This document shows, one piece after another, positions 34,155 to 44,040 of a stretch of DNA of 64,000 nt. The stretch spans positions 47,040,163-47,104,162 of the forward strand of contig NC_092869.1 in assembly GCF_032062135.1 (NCBI RefSeq), in the 5' to 3' direction. The notes beneath the pieces are model-generated. The model saw only the letters and a program-made list of their open reading frames with translations, did no database searches and had not been told where the DNA came from. The position numbers and the translations under genes are program-made. The first letter of the stretch is position 1. Each line of letters opens with the position of its first letter. This DNA comes from Pyxicephalus adspersus. Its lineage: Eukaryota > Chordata > Amphibia > Anura > Pyxicephalidae.

Positions 34155-34476
34155 TAGTATGTGTTCATCTAAGGCCAGGTACTGAAGTTGGAGAAGATGT
34201 GTCTCAATTGTGCTTTTCAAATTCATCCCAAAGATATTCAGTAGGATTGAGGTCAGGGCTTAACGTAGAACATTCAAGTTCCTCCAAACCAACACAGATA
34301 CACAGTCATGGGGAAACAGAAAAGAGTCTTCATCAAACTGTGACCACAAGGGTGGAAGAGCCCAATTGGCTACAATGCCTTGTATGTTGTAGTATGACCG
34401 GTACCCTTAACCAGATACTAAATACCACCATTGATTTGAAGAGGGGTTCCCACACTTTTGGCCATTTACTGCAGTT
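34155..34476 (-). mobile_element. Tc1-like element, internal deletion derivative
   Basis: On the plus strand it reads as the complement of a second Tc1-type transposase gene, distinct from that at 21780: aattcatcccaaagatattc, agtaggattgaggtcagggc (complement of the LNP-E motif region), cattcaagttcctccaaacc, gaacagaaaagagtcttc. It then jumps to a terminal part gatttgaagaggggttccca and cacttttggccatttactg. The middle of the gene is missing. The 124-codon plus-strand frame here is antisense and meaningless. Confidence 0.8.
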
Positions 34477-36027
34477 CTAAAAGTAAGTTTATTAAATGCA
34501 GAGGCTGCAAAACAGAATCGTTTCGGGCTGTAACACCACCAGCTTCCCTCTCAAACACAATTTGCATAGCCAATGCAGGGTTATGTATACAAAGTGCAGA
34601 TGGAGTCGATGGAGTCTACATGAAGTTGATCATTCTTCAGCCAATTGCAGACAAAACATTTGTGTAAGGCAATGTTACATTGCCAGCTTCGGGATTTGCA
34701 ATCTCAGGGACCCTGTAAGGGAACTACTTGGATTCGTAGACAATTATTTAAAGAGAATTCAGATTATTGAGTAAAAGTTTCATATTTTTGGCATTATTGC
34801 TGTGTTAGCTTGATAGTATATGCTGTCTGCTTCCAACTGTTTCCCCAGTTTTGATGCACGTGTGTTTTCTATCACCCAATTTCGGGTGGCACTATAAGAT
34901 TGCACACACTCTCACTCACTTTCTAAAGGACCTAAAACCTTGAAAATAAGGGACACTTATCTGTCAAGCTAAATAACACACAGTGGATTGTTGCATTGTG
35001 AACTCCTTACCACTGTAGAGCCATCCCCCCTGTCTTGGTTATGTAGTGTGTTAGGAAGCTTCATAGGTAAGTGAAGATACTTAGAGCATGACAGTCAAAA
35101 TGACCATACAAGACCTGTTCATAATAAATTATCTGGGGTTTAGGAGTTCCAATGTTAAGTATGGAGGTGCTCGTGGGTAAACTTGAATTTGCAAGCTCTA
35201 GATGGCCCAATATCACCCAGCTTACACAGATCATGCATGTGGATAACATCCCTTAGATTTTAGGGGTGTCCAATCTCCAACCCCAGCCATGTGAATGGAC
35301 AATAAAGGAGCAGACTGATAAAGTCAGGCTCACTTTACTCTTCACCAATCAGCCCAATCCTTGTCTTTTATTGCAGCAAACCTATTTGGCTCCCAGTCCT
35401 CCAAATCTGAGCTTTCCTGCGAAAGACTGACCAATCAAATGCAAATATTTCCTGAATACGTCCTTTTAATTTGTGTCATTTTAGTTTTAATGCTTATTTC
35501 TAAAGCATGATAAAGCAAATAGATGTTTTTCCCAAGCAATTTATATAATTTTTTAATAAAATGTACAGCAAGGTGTCATAGCAACTATCTACATTGCAAA
35601 CTGCAGGAAACAGATTTATGAACTAAATGAAATCTAATAAAAGTTACATTAGGTAATCATTATATAAAGGAGCCCTCATTGTATTACACATTTCATGTAT
35701 GAATATGTTAAAATTAAATTGTTCTTTTTTTCAGTGGTAAAATACATTGATTTGCACAGGAGATGGAAAACAAGAGGTGCTGTGATACACATAACTATTC
35801 AAGGACATGGAGACGTCCTTGAGGAAGCATGGTGCCAGATACGAGAGGCTGTTCAATAGCCGAACAGATCCCACATCCAGAATAGCATCTGCAGCATCAA
35901 TGTTACTACAATGATTATCATAGAGGTTCATGGGGGTGATACCTTCCAGGGAAGAGCATGTGGGCATGCAGCAGTTCACTAATTAGACTGATTGGATTAC
36001 AAGAAAATTCACACAAGGAGGTTGATT
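34477..36027. other. No gene seen
   Basis: Unique sequence. A short run ggagatggaaaacaagaggt at 35760 is repeated with changes at 34113 (ggagacagaaaacaagaggt), so an unclassified dispersed repeat is present. The 82-codon minus-strand frame at 35731-35979 lacks a recognisable domain. Confidence 0.3.
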
Positions 36028-36165
36028 TCTGAAGGAAGAATCTAACGTTCACTGAAGCATTCCCTGGTGGAGAACCAATTACGCCACTGAAACACATGGG
36101 CCTGGAATATTCTCCAGCAGGGAATGTTTCAGTGAATGTTAGATTTGCTAATTTATAAATACTAT
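36028..36165. mobile_element. Foldback MITE family Y, copy 1
   Basis: Palindromic ends: tctgaaggaagaatctaac and ttcactgaagcattccctgg against cagggaatgtttcagtgaat and gttagatttgct; the right end also keeps atttataaatact. Centre accaattacgccactgaaac. Same family as 36517 and 63556. Confidence 0.75.
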
Positions 36166-36516
36166 GTCCATGAACAGACCATCACCCAACATTCCTGATT
36201 CCAATAAACTTAGGAGTTGGTATTTTTACATTGACAACCTTTGGGGACCGTGTCAGTAGGCCTTGGTTCTTGTCTATGACATGCTTTTGTAACTTGAGTT
36301 GAATTGACATTGAGTAGTACCTATGGCATTTCAGGGGCTGCATTTTGCAGTTTTGTTTAAAGTTGCTGAATTATTTTGTCGAAGTGATTTGCCATTTAAG
36401 TGCATGCATGGGCTTTGGAATATCCTTTACTTAACCTCAACCAATGGTCCATCAAAGTAAAATGACTTCAAATGTTGCAATACACCTGAAGAAGCTATGA
36501 ATATCACTCCAATGGT

Positions 36517-36658
36517 TCTATTTATAAAGCAGAGAATCTGACATTTCTTCAAACATTCCCTGATGGGAATCAATTACTGTCATTGAAACACAGGGACCTG
36601 GAATTCTCCACCAGGGAATATTGGAAGGAATGTCTGATTCCCTGTTTTATAAATACTG
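36517..36658. mobile_element. Foldback MITE family Y, complete copy
   Basis: Left tctatttataaagcagagaa, then tctgacatttcttcaaacat; right gaaggaatgtctgattccct, then gttttataaatactgta. The arms are inverted repeats of about 50 bp around attactgtcattgaaacaca. 142 bp, non-coding. Confidence 0.85.
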
Positions 36659-36957
36659 TAGATACTTAAATGAGAGACTTTGGACATACCCCAATACGGT
36701 GTAATTAAAATATTAATACTGCATTACAAAGTTGCCAAATTACAAACTTGATCTGCTTGTTGTGTAACTCATAAAATGTTATAACTTTAAATCTTTATTT
36801 TAAAACAAATTCAAATATTATTTTCGTATTGTATATACCTTAATAAGGTATGAATTAATATTGAAGAAGCATGACTTGGGCTGGACAGACTTTATTTATC
36901 ATTGATTTTGGTATTTATAGCCTTTGCTAACAATGAAATAATGGAGATTATAATTAA

Positions 36958-37231
36958 TGTTGATTTTCAACCTGTTTAACAAGGGGAACCCCTGGAAATC
37001 GCTTTCGGGGTAAACCCCTGCTATAATTCTTATTTATACAGATCACCTTACAATAATAGGGTGGTCAGTGGGAAGAATTCCTCTTACATTGCTGGCCAGT
37101 GGGAAGAATGTCACCCTTACAGATAGCCAAAAACATCATTGGGGTCACTTATACTGCCCTGAGAGGGGCAAACTGCTCATTGCTCCAGGAACTTCTAGCA
37201 ACCTCCGGAGGAACCCTGGCTGAGGAACACC
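36958..37231. mobile_element. hAT-type MITE, copy 3
   Basis: Landmarks ggggaacccctggaaatc, ggtcagtgggaagaattcct, gatagccaaaaacatcattg and gaaccctggctgaggaacac. Same orientation as copies 1 and 2. The left terminus is decayed (ttcaacctgtttaac). The 61-codon frame at 37099 is an incidental product of the repeat. Confidence 0.85.
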
Positions 37232-38010
37232 GATCTATCAAGACAAATGAATATCTTTCATTCTACAGATATGAACAAACTTGACAATTAGAAATCCTGA
37301 TGGTCCAGCCTTGTACAAGTAAATGTGATTGACGCTGAGCCTGATTGTGGCTATCGATTGTCTATGTTATCAGGCTGTCTCCTTGTGGGTAACCCACCTC
37401 TTGACCTCTCTAGATTTGGATGGTGCACATGGAAGGCTTGCTGGGTGATAGATGGCCCCTTGTGTGACAATCAATGTAAATCCATACTCAGTGTTTTTCT
37501 TGGAGAAGAAGAAGGCCGGTCTCAGGAAATGCAGGATGGGTTTTATGTTGGTGTCCTTGTTCATCAATTGATCTCAGATGCAGTATAAACCAAGATACGA
37601 TTTTAAAGGGAGAAAGAAACGTGATTTCTACATGTCAGTGAGTCATTAGGCAGTTAAGCTGGGATCAAAAGAGTCTTTCTTGTGTCACCACTGCACTTAG
37701 CAAATTATTCTTCCATATATCAGAGCAAATGGGAGTCTAGAAAATCCCACACACATATTTCTTTCAATTAGGTCTCATGAACCCAAAAATGTAATCATGA
37801 CCCCATTACAATGACTCAGATGATGACTACATCTCCAGAGATGACTACGTGTTTTGCTTAAAGCAGAACTATCATTAAAAAAATAATAACACTTAGCTTT
37901 ACTGGTGGAAAGCCATCAATTTCTCTGTGATCCTAGTCCAGTTTGTCCAGCTGTGGTCCAGTCTTCCTTCTTCGTTCTGGTGCAGCCTGGACCCACCACT
38001 CCGTTGACGC
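37232..38010. other. No gene seen
   Basis: Unique sequence on the left. A TTAAAGCAGAACTA word at 37858 resembles the left end of TTAA-type MITEs and may start a larger repeat that includes the inverted repeats at 38011-38500; the other end was not found. Confidence 0.3.
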
Positions 38011-38500
38011 GCTTTCCGGGAAATGTAAAAAAAATGCCAATCTCACTGCACATGGGGTAGATCCACAAATTTTTTGTTTTTTTACATTGGAGAAAAGCCC
38101 CTTCTGTACATGTTCATAATCAGGCATGGGCAGAAGTAGCAGCCTGCAGGTTTCTGGGAAACATGACATATCCCAGGGTGCTGTAGGTTTCTCCTTTAGT
38201 CATTACTGCCGCGGCAATAAAGACAGAATAGAAGGGGTCTCCCTTTTATACCCACATTTGGTTATCCCTTTTATATAATGTTGGGGAGGTTTTTAACCCC
38301 CCAGCAGAAAAGACTGAAGGGGAAGCCTGCAGCCTGTATGTGATCAATATATCCCCGGAGGCTGTGGGTTGCCTCATTTTGTGCATTCTTCTCTCATTAT
38401 TGGGTATGTGTTATCAGGGGCTTTCCTACAATGTAAAAAAGGGAACAATCTCACATTGTGCAGCGAAATTGGCACTTTTTTGGCATTTCAGGAAGACATT
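38011..38500. repeat. Inverted repeat pair, about 90-bp arms
   Basis: Left arm 38011-38104, right arm 38416-38500. Inverted, the left reads ggggcttttctccaatgtaa ... gtgcagtgagattggca ... acatttcccggaaag; the right reads ggggctttcctacaatgtaa ... gtgcagcgaaattggca ... gcatttcaggaag. The spacer of about 310 bp contains aataaagacagaatag and a TATATAA word. Likely a foldback-type element. The 167-codon frame starting at 38340 crosses it and is not credible as a gene. Confidence 0.65.
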
Positions 38501-39767
38501 TTACCCAATCTCATGCTTGCACATTGACATGAGGAACCGGGAAGAAAGAAGATGCTGCCTTGGCTTTCCACCTCCAGCGCCATTCAGCCCCAGGAAAAAG
38601 AGGGAAGTCGAGACAGCATTGGACTTGCTGGGCACAGTTTGGGGCTGGATCAAGGACTTTCTCCCAGAAAGGAACTCACACAGTGCTGACAACGCTGCCT
38701 GGAAATTCAGTGCAGCAGAGGCGCCGTGTTGTCTTCTCACGAAAGGAAGTCAGGAGCTCAGTGGATTTGTGGCAGATCAAAAGATATTTAACTGTAGTTT
38801 CATAAAGAGTCAGAACATGGAGAAATATGCAGAGATCTACTGAATATGTTCTTTTTATTATTGTTTTTTAATTTACACTTTAGGATTAGGGATTATCATG
38901 AATTGAAGGTGGCTTGCCTGTCATTTGTGTATTTCTTTGATCTCTTTTCCAGTCCTTCTTATGGATTATGTTGCTGCTGCAATAAATTCCTATTTCATAT
39001 TCGTTATTTATTAATGTCACTATCTCTGCATTTACACACAAGGATTGGTGGTTTGGGTATTTCTGAATAAAGTGGACCTGACATGTACATATGGACAATT
39101 GTGCATTAGATTGGGTGCTGGGTCATGTGGAAGGCCTCCTAAGGATGTGGTGCCCATTGTCACTAATGGCCATAGCAAGATCAAGCACTGGCCAAAAGGG
39201 CCCACAAGAAAGATGGGGGAGCAGAATTGGTGGTGTGGGAGCAAAGCGGCAGGGCAGATGCTGACAATGCAGGATGGGTTTGTATGGGTGAGTATTTAAT
39301 CAGCATTTTAGAACAGATAAAGGGGAAGTTGGGAAGACTTTTGCAAGGTCTATTTTAAGTGCAGCATGCTAAGCAATGTGAATGTATAACACTTCCAGAT
39401 ATTTATTAACTCTCTTCTGCTTTTCTATTTGCAGGTCAGAGCCATCTCTTATCAGGCATCATCCAGGGTTACCATCTACTAATGGACAATGTTGCCTCCT
39501 TATAGAGGACACAGTCATCTAAATGTTGGTGTCTGCAAAGTTCTTGTTCAAAAATGTATGATATAAATAATTTCCTGCTGCAGTTACAATGTTGCAGTCT
39601 GATTATTGGTGTAGAGAGGACTGAAGCAGATTGATGATATGATCTAAGACTAGGCAAAGTATTGATTGACACTTAGGGGTGGTGTTTTCATAATAAAAGA
39701 AAAAGCTTACTGTATATATATGAGTATAAATTCCCACCCCCTTATGAAAAGAACCCAGGTTTATGCA
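38501..39767. other. No gene seen
   Basis: 38540-38770 is GC-richer (cctccagcgccattcagccc) and probably repeat-derived. 39050-39300 is also GC-rich but unclassified. 39700-39767 contains atatgagtataaattccc, which resembles a common frog repeat with stacked TATAAA-like words. Confidence 0.3.
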
Positions 39768-39782
39768 CCAGCAGATGGCGCT
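39768..39782 (+). promoter_or_regulatory. CTCF-type core site
   Basis: CCAGCAGATGGCGCT fits the CTCF core (CCA-NN-AG-NN-GGC-G-C) at every constrained position. It lies inside what looks like an interspersed repeat, as many lineage-specific CTCF sites do. Occupancy cannot be judged from sequence. Confidence 0.55.
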
Positions 39783-40251
39783 GTGCCTTCTTGTAAAATG
39801 TGTAACAAACATTTGGCATGAGAAATGAGTTTGTTACATGGGAACACAACTCCGTCTACTGATGGCCACCATCCATGCACATTGACCATCACACAAGACC
39901 ATTTAGGAGCAAATAACCCATCATTACTAACTCAAAATACTTTAACTTGTAAAAGGGGGAATAGAGGTATACAGTCTGAGCCTATGTAATTCTTTTTAAC
40001 TACATTTAAAAATATCACACCATAGATACATATATAAAATTTAATTTGGATTGCTATTTTGTAATGTAATGGATTGCTAATGATTATAGTGAAGTTTGAC
40101 GGTTTTTTTTACTATTTGAATATTTGAATCAGTATTTTCTCCCCATTATTCTAATGTAAAAGTAGGTTTATTTTCAAGTATTTGAAAAAAAAATCAGTTT
40201 TTATGTTGCATTTGTTCCTCTTACATCACAGACTATTAACCTTTGTATGAG

Positions 40252-40783
40252 GTAAGTATTAAAATAGGGAACAATAGAAAAAGCAGGTATTTTTGGCACA
40301 AATAGTATATTGTATTACATTCAGTGGATAATAGTAATACAGAACATAACAGGTTTAAAATAGGCCACAATAACTTCCAATCATAGATATTATTCCTGCT
40401 GATCGTTGTACCCGACGCGTTTCACCCTATTCGGCTTCCTCAGGGGTAGCGGTTTGTCAACATATGTTTGGCACTTGTAGTTATTACGTCTAAATTAATA
40501 GGAATTTGCCATATTACATTGCGTAATACATACAGGTAAGTTGATATTGTATATGAATAAGTAAATAAATAGGTATTCCAATACATCTTGCCTGGCTATA
40601 CATCCCAAATTGTAATAAATGCAATGTAAGTAAATACTGTCACATACATAAAAAGATTCAAATAAGAATGTTAGTGTTTATATATCTGCTGAATTTTATA
40701 TATAACCACTGAATGTAAAACAATATACTATTTGTGCCAAAAACTCTGCTTCTTCTCTTGTTCCTTATTTTAATACTTTACTT
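40252..40783. mobile_element. Inverted-repeat unit enclosing a hammerhead-like core (PLE-like?)
   Basis: Arms of about 75 bp: 40252-40327 and 40706-40783 are inverted copies. The inner 38 bases (ccactgaatgtaa ... actatttgtgccaaaaa) differ at only about one position, and the full arms agree at roughly nine of ten. The spacer of about 380 bp holds the best hammerhead-like motif of the window on the minus strand (40411-40450). Penelope-like elements are known to carry hammerheads in their terminal repeats, which may be direct or inverted; assignment here is inference. No reverse transcriptase is present. Confidence 0.6.
40411..40450 (-). ncRNA. Hammerhead ribozyme-like motif, best copy
   Basis: Minus strand order: TACCC, CTGAGGA, a stem II region closed by an A:T pair with two more C:G pairs (one G:G mismatch), GAAA, CGCGTC, GGGTA. 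TACCC pairs fully with GGGTA (stem I), ACG with CGT (minimal stem III), and cleavage would follow the C of GTC. CTGANGA and GAAA are the invariant hammerhead core. The very short stem III resembles newt satellite and Penelope-type hammerheads. Stem II has one mismatch; whether it cleaves is unknown. Confidence 0.5.
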
Positions 40784-41635
40784 AATAAGGGTTGGCACTT
40801 AGTTTTACAAGAACTGATACTAAACTGCAACCCCCACTAACACTTCAAATACTTTGTATGAACAAGCACTGACACAGCAGTCCAGTCCACGGCTAGCTCA
40901 GTGCCCCAGATGAACCCGTCCATAAGCGGAGAACATGAACGTTTCCCATACATTTCACAAGCTGATAGACTTTCATTATAAAGCTGGCTGCAGTTCTGAA
41001 CATAACAGTATATACAAAAACAAAGAAAAATAAAGTTCAGAGGTCTATTACTGGATGCTATTTGCATTGGTCATTCAGTGTGTCTTGCAGCATCGGTTCT
41101 CCGGAGTCTCAGTACTTATGGAAGAGAAAATTGTTTGTATTCTCCATAATGGCGACATTACACTGACAGAATTACAGCGCAAGCAAATAAAATTTATGTG
41201 ATTGAAAAATGATGCCTTCTCCCTACTCTCATGAATCCTGCCTGCAGTCCATTAGAACATTGCTTTTATGACCACAAAGTAGTTTTTAATGTAAATCCTA
41301 CTACGTGTGTCTGGCCTACCTTCTGCCACCTCCTCAGAGAGGTCTCAGCTCGTACAAACCATCAGATCATTTTTTTGTTTTTCAGCAGAGAAGATAATAA
41401 TGAACAATAAGCGGAACTGCCTCTCGTACGTATCAAGTACAGAACATTATAATAAAATGAACATTTGTGATTATCACCGCACAAAAATGGGAATAAAAGG
41501 CGAAGCTTCCCTTCATGCAGAATCAACCCCCCAGTTCATGCATTTTATTCGAGCACAACACGCCCCCACTCTTTTATTGGTACACTGTATTTATATTCCA
41601 CCAATATATAAGGTAAATTGGGGGGGGGGGGACCA
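40784..41635. other. No gene seen
   Basis: Includes a complex block near 41150-41290 (acagcgcaagcaaataaaat, ctctcatgaatcctgcctgc) that may be regulatory. The long plus-strand frame 41307-41852 (181 codons) begins here but runs through the SINE and minisatellite and has no domain. Confidence 0.35.
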
Positions 41636-41791
41636 TTTAACCCAACTGCATGTTTTTGGAATGTGGGAGGAAAACACACAAGCACTGGGAGAACCTGCAA
41701 ACTCCATGCAGATAGAGTCCTGGCTGAGATTTGAACTGGGACCCAGCACTGCAAAGACCAGAGTGCTAACCACTGAGCCACTGTGCTGCCA
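41636..41791 (-). mobile_element. tRNA-headed SINE, head and centre
   Basis: Minus-strand copy: aacccaactgcatgtttttg, gaatgtgggaggaaaacaca, aactccatgcagatagagtc, gatttgaactgggacccagc (B box region inverted) and gctaaccactgagccactgt (A box region inverted). The L2-type tail is missing. A G-run at 41621-41630 precedes it. Confidence 0.85.
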
Positions 41792-41794
41792 AGG

Positions 41795-42265
41795 GACATC
41801 TCCCCTTCCAGCACAGTTCCCCCTCATTCAAGCACAGTCACCCCCTGCTTAAAGTACAGCTCCTCTTAATCACAACCCCCCCCCATACATTCCAGCACAT
41901 CCCCTTTAACCCTTTAAACACAAATACACCCCAACTACAAGCACAGCCCCCATTTAAGCATAGCTACCCCTCAATTAAGCACAGCCCCCCCTTTAAGTAG
42001 AGCCACCCCTGACTTAAGCAAATCTCCCCCTAAGCACAAATCCCTCTCCTAATAGGCACATCTCCTCTCCCCCTTTAGGCACAGCTCCCCCGTCCCCCAC
42101 TTCTAGCACAACCCCCCATTCCAGCACACCAACCCTTTTTAAGCACATATCCCCTTCAATAAAGCACACCCCCCTTTAAGCGCACCTCCGCACACTTAAA
42201 GCATAACTTCCCGTTCAAGTACCCCTGTTAAGCACAGCATCCCTTTTAGGCACAGCTACCTTTCC
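41795..42265. repeat. Degenerate minisatellite of about 20 bp
   Basis: About 22-25 loosely conserved units around the theme tttaagcacagcccccc, for example aattaagcacagccccccct, ctttaggcacagctcccccg and tttaagcacatatcccc. Strong strand bias (C-rich plus strand). Directly abuts the head end of the SINE, so it may have grown from sequence beside it. Any open frame is incidental. Confidence 0.85.
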
Positions 42266-42352
42266 CCTTTTGCAAAAACCTCTGCACCACACTGCAATAA
42301 AAGGAATCCACAGGAAAGTTTACACTGACAACACTTTGTTGCAAATAACTTT

Positions 42353-43062
42353 TTAAAGAGACCCTGTCACCAACCTAAAATATTGTAAGTAAAAACATGG
42401 AAACATTTATAATGGTTACCTGCAGTGTTTCACATTACTATAAGCAATCTGCGTTGCTTTTCAACTTTGAACTTCCTAGCAAATTTTAATTCTTCCCTCT
42501 CCTTTCTGTGTAAGTGAGTAATTTATTTCTGTGCTGGTCCATCTGCTCTGCTCCTCAACTCTTTACATGACATTTATGTAGCTGATAGAAAAGAAAGAAA
42601 AGCATTTCTTGGTTCAACCAATTATCTTTTGCATTTTGTATGGTCCTCCAAATGGGAGGTGGCAGTCATTTGTTTAAAACGTGCCCCTCCCTATGTCTAA
42701 AGGTTAGGACAGTGTTTTTCAAGAGGTTCCTAGAGCAATTTGTGAATCTCAGATCAGTTGTAAAGACACCAATGACCATTATATCTGTAAAGGAGATATT
42801 TTTTGGTCATCAATTTAGGAGGAATTCTTCCCACTGACCACCACAGCAATGTACCGTAAGCTGTGGATATAGTAATTATTGAATGGGATTTCTGAAGACC
42901 AGAAAAATAGTTCCAGGAGTTTCCCTATGTTGGAAAGGTCCAGAAAATAATAGGTAGGAGCAGCTTTGAGGATACAAAGTACCAAGATGGTAGAGACCAA
43001 TGGCAATACTGGTGACTTTTCCCTTTTTTGGGTATACTTTACACAGTACAGGTCCTCTTTAA
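42353..43062. mobile_element. TTAA-bounded element (T2/Kolobok- or piggyBac-like) with nested MITE
   Basis: TTAA at 42353-42356 and 43059-43062 with inverted ends ttaaagagaccctgtcacc and, inverted from the right, ttaaagaggacctgtactg. Internal sequence tggttacctgcagtgtttca is typical filler without coding. The hAT MITE at 42710-42950 sits inside; without it the element is about 470 bp. Frog T2 (Kolobok) MITEs use TTAA targets and TTAAAG ends, which fits; piggyBac also uses TTAA. Confidence 0.65.
42710..42950. mobile_element. hAT-type MITE, copy 4 (nested)
   Basis: Starts cagtgtttttcaagaggttc; landmarks agcaatttgtgaatctcaga, ggaggaattcttcccactga and ccaccacagcaatgtacc. Opposite orientation to copies 1-3. 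The right terminus is decayed (tggaaaggtccagaaa). Lies inside the TTAA element, so it is the younger insertion. Confidence 0.85.
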
Positions 43063-43655
43063 GCCCCCGCCTTATTTTTTACAGTCAGAAAGCCTGGGAT
43101 TGGTATAGGATAGGCTACACCTCTAATTATAAGAATACCTGTTCCTAAGAAATTTATACTGATCCCACCCGGGCAACAAATCCAAGATGACATCAAGTAT
43201 TCATGATCTGATTTGGATCAAATCACAATTCTTAAGGTTCAGTTTGCTGACCTTTAATAAGTGCTCACAAATGGCAAGTCGAATGTTAACAGACCGATAA
43301 TTATAACCTGGAAACTGATCAATATTATCTCATTACATTCCGGGAGAGGAGGGATAGACACGAGATTGAAGAAAATAACTCATTCATTAGACGATGTCAC
43401 AAAACTTTGAACTAATAATGACAAAGGAAAGATTGGCCTCATAGATGGATTCCTAATCCAGACAACAATGGAAGGCATGGATGATAATTGTATTTTTTGT
43501 CCCTGTTCAACTTCCATTGTGTAACTGTCAGTTTTGTATTTTGTAATATTTCATGTAAGTATAAGCCAAGAATTTGTCAATCACAAGAACCCATCAGTGG
43601 TGTGGGAAAAGGTCATAAGCAGCAAGGTTAGACAAAATGGGGCCTTGGTCAAATA
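43063..43655. other. No gene seen
   Basis: Unique sequence; 43270-43400 is complex (accgataattataacctgga, ctcattacattccgggagag) and may be regulatory. Confidence 0.3.
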
Positions 43656-44040
43656 TAGTTACATAGTAGGTTAGGTTGAAAAAAGACAAAAGTCTATCAC
43701 GTTCAACCACCAGGGAAATAAACATATCCCAGATATAAAACCCTATAAGACCAACTATTGGTCCAGAGGACGGCAAAGAAAAAACCCCGGGTACAATTTG
43801 CTTCAATAGGGGAAAAAAATTCCTTGCTGATTCCATGAGGCAATCGGATGTTCCCTGGATCAGCAGTCTCTGTTATCTTTACTTTAAAGCCTTAATCCCC
43901 AGTTTTATTCTGTGCTTCTGGAAATCATCCAGCTTTATCTTAAAGCAATCTATAGAACTTGCTGAAACTACTTCCTGAGGGAGCCGATCCCACATTTTCA
44001 CACCTTACAGTGAAGAATCCCTTCCTTATCCGGAGATTAA
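43656..44040 (-). mobile_element. LINE 3' end, inverted copy
   Basis: Minus-strand copy of the family at 20624-21128. From the right: complement of ccttccttatccggagatta, then the WN-LP-EVVSAS coding stretch (complement of cttcctgagggagccgatcc), FKI/KLDDF region, and the 3' UTR down to atagttacatagtaggttag, the LINE 3' terminus with its ACTATGTA-type tail. Coding frame is interrupted and 5' truncated. Confidence 0.75.

Noticed and set aside
34106..34480. 124-codon plus-strand frame
   Set aside because: Antisense of a decayed Tc1 transposase gene.
38340..38843. 167-codon plus-strand frame
   Set aside because: Overlaps an inverted-repeat element and a GC-rich block; opposite-strand frame of similar quality exists, and no motif is visible.
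41636..41791. tRNA gene suggested by A- and B-box sequences
   Set aside because: The boxes belong to a SINE head; no cloverleaf can be drawn and the body continues as SINE.
41307..41852. Longest open frame, 181 codons, plus strand
   Set aside because: It runs from unique DNA across an inverted SINE into the C-rich minisatellite; no domain or splice support.
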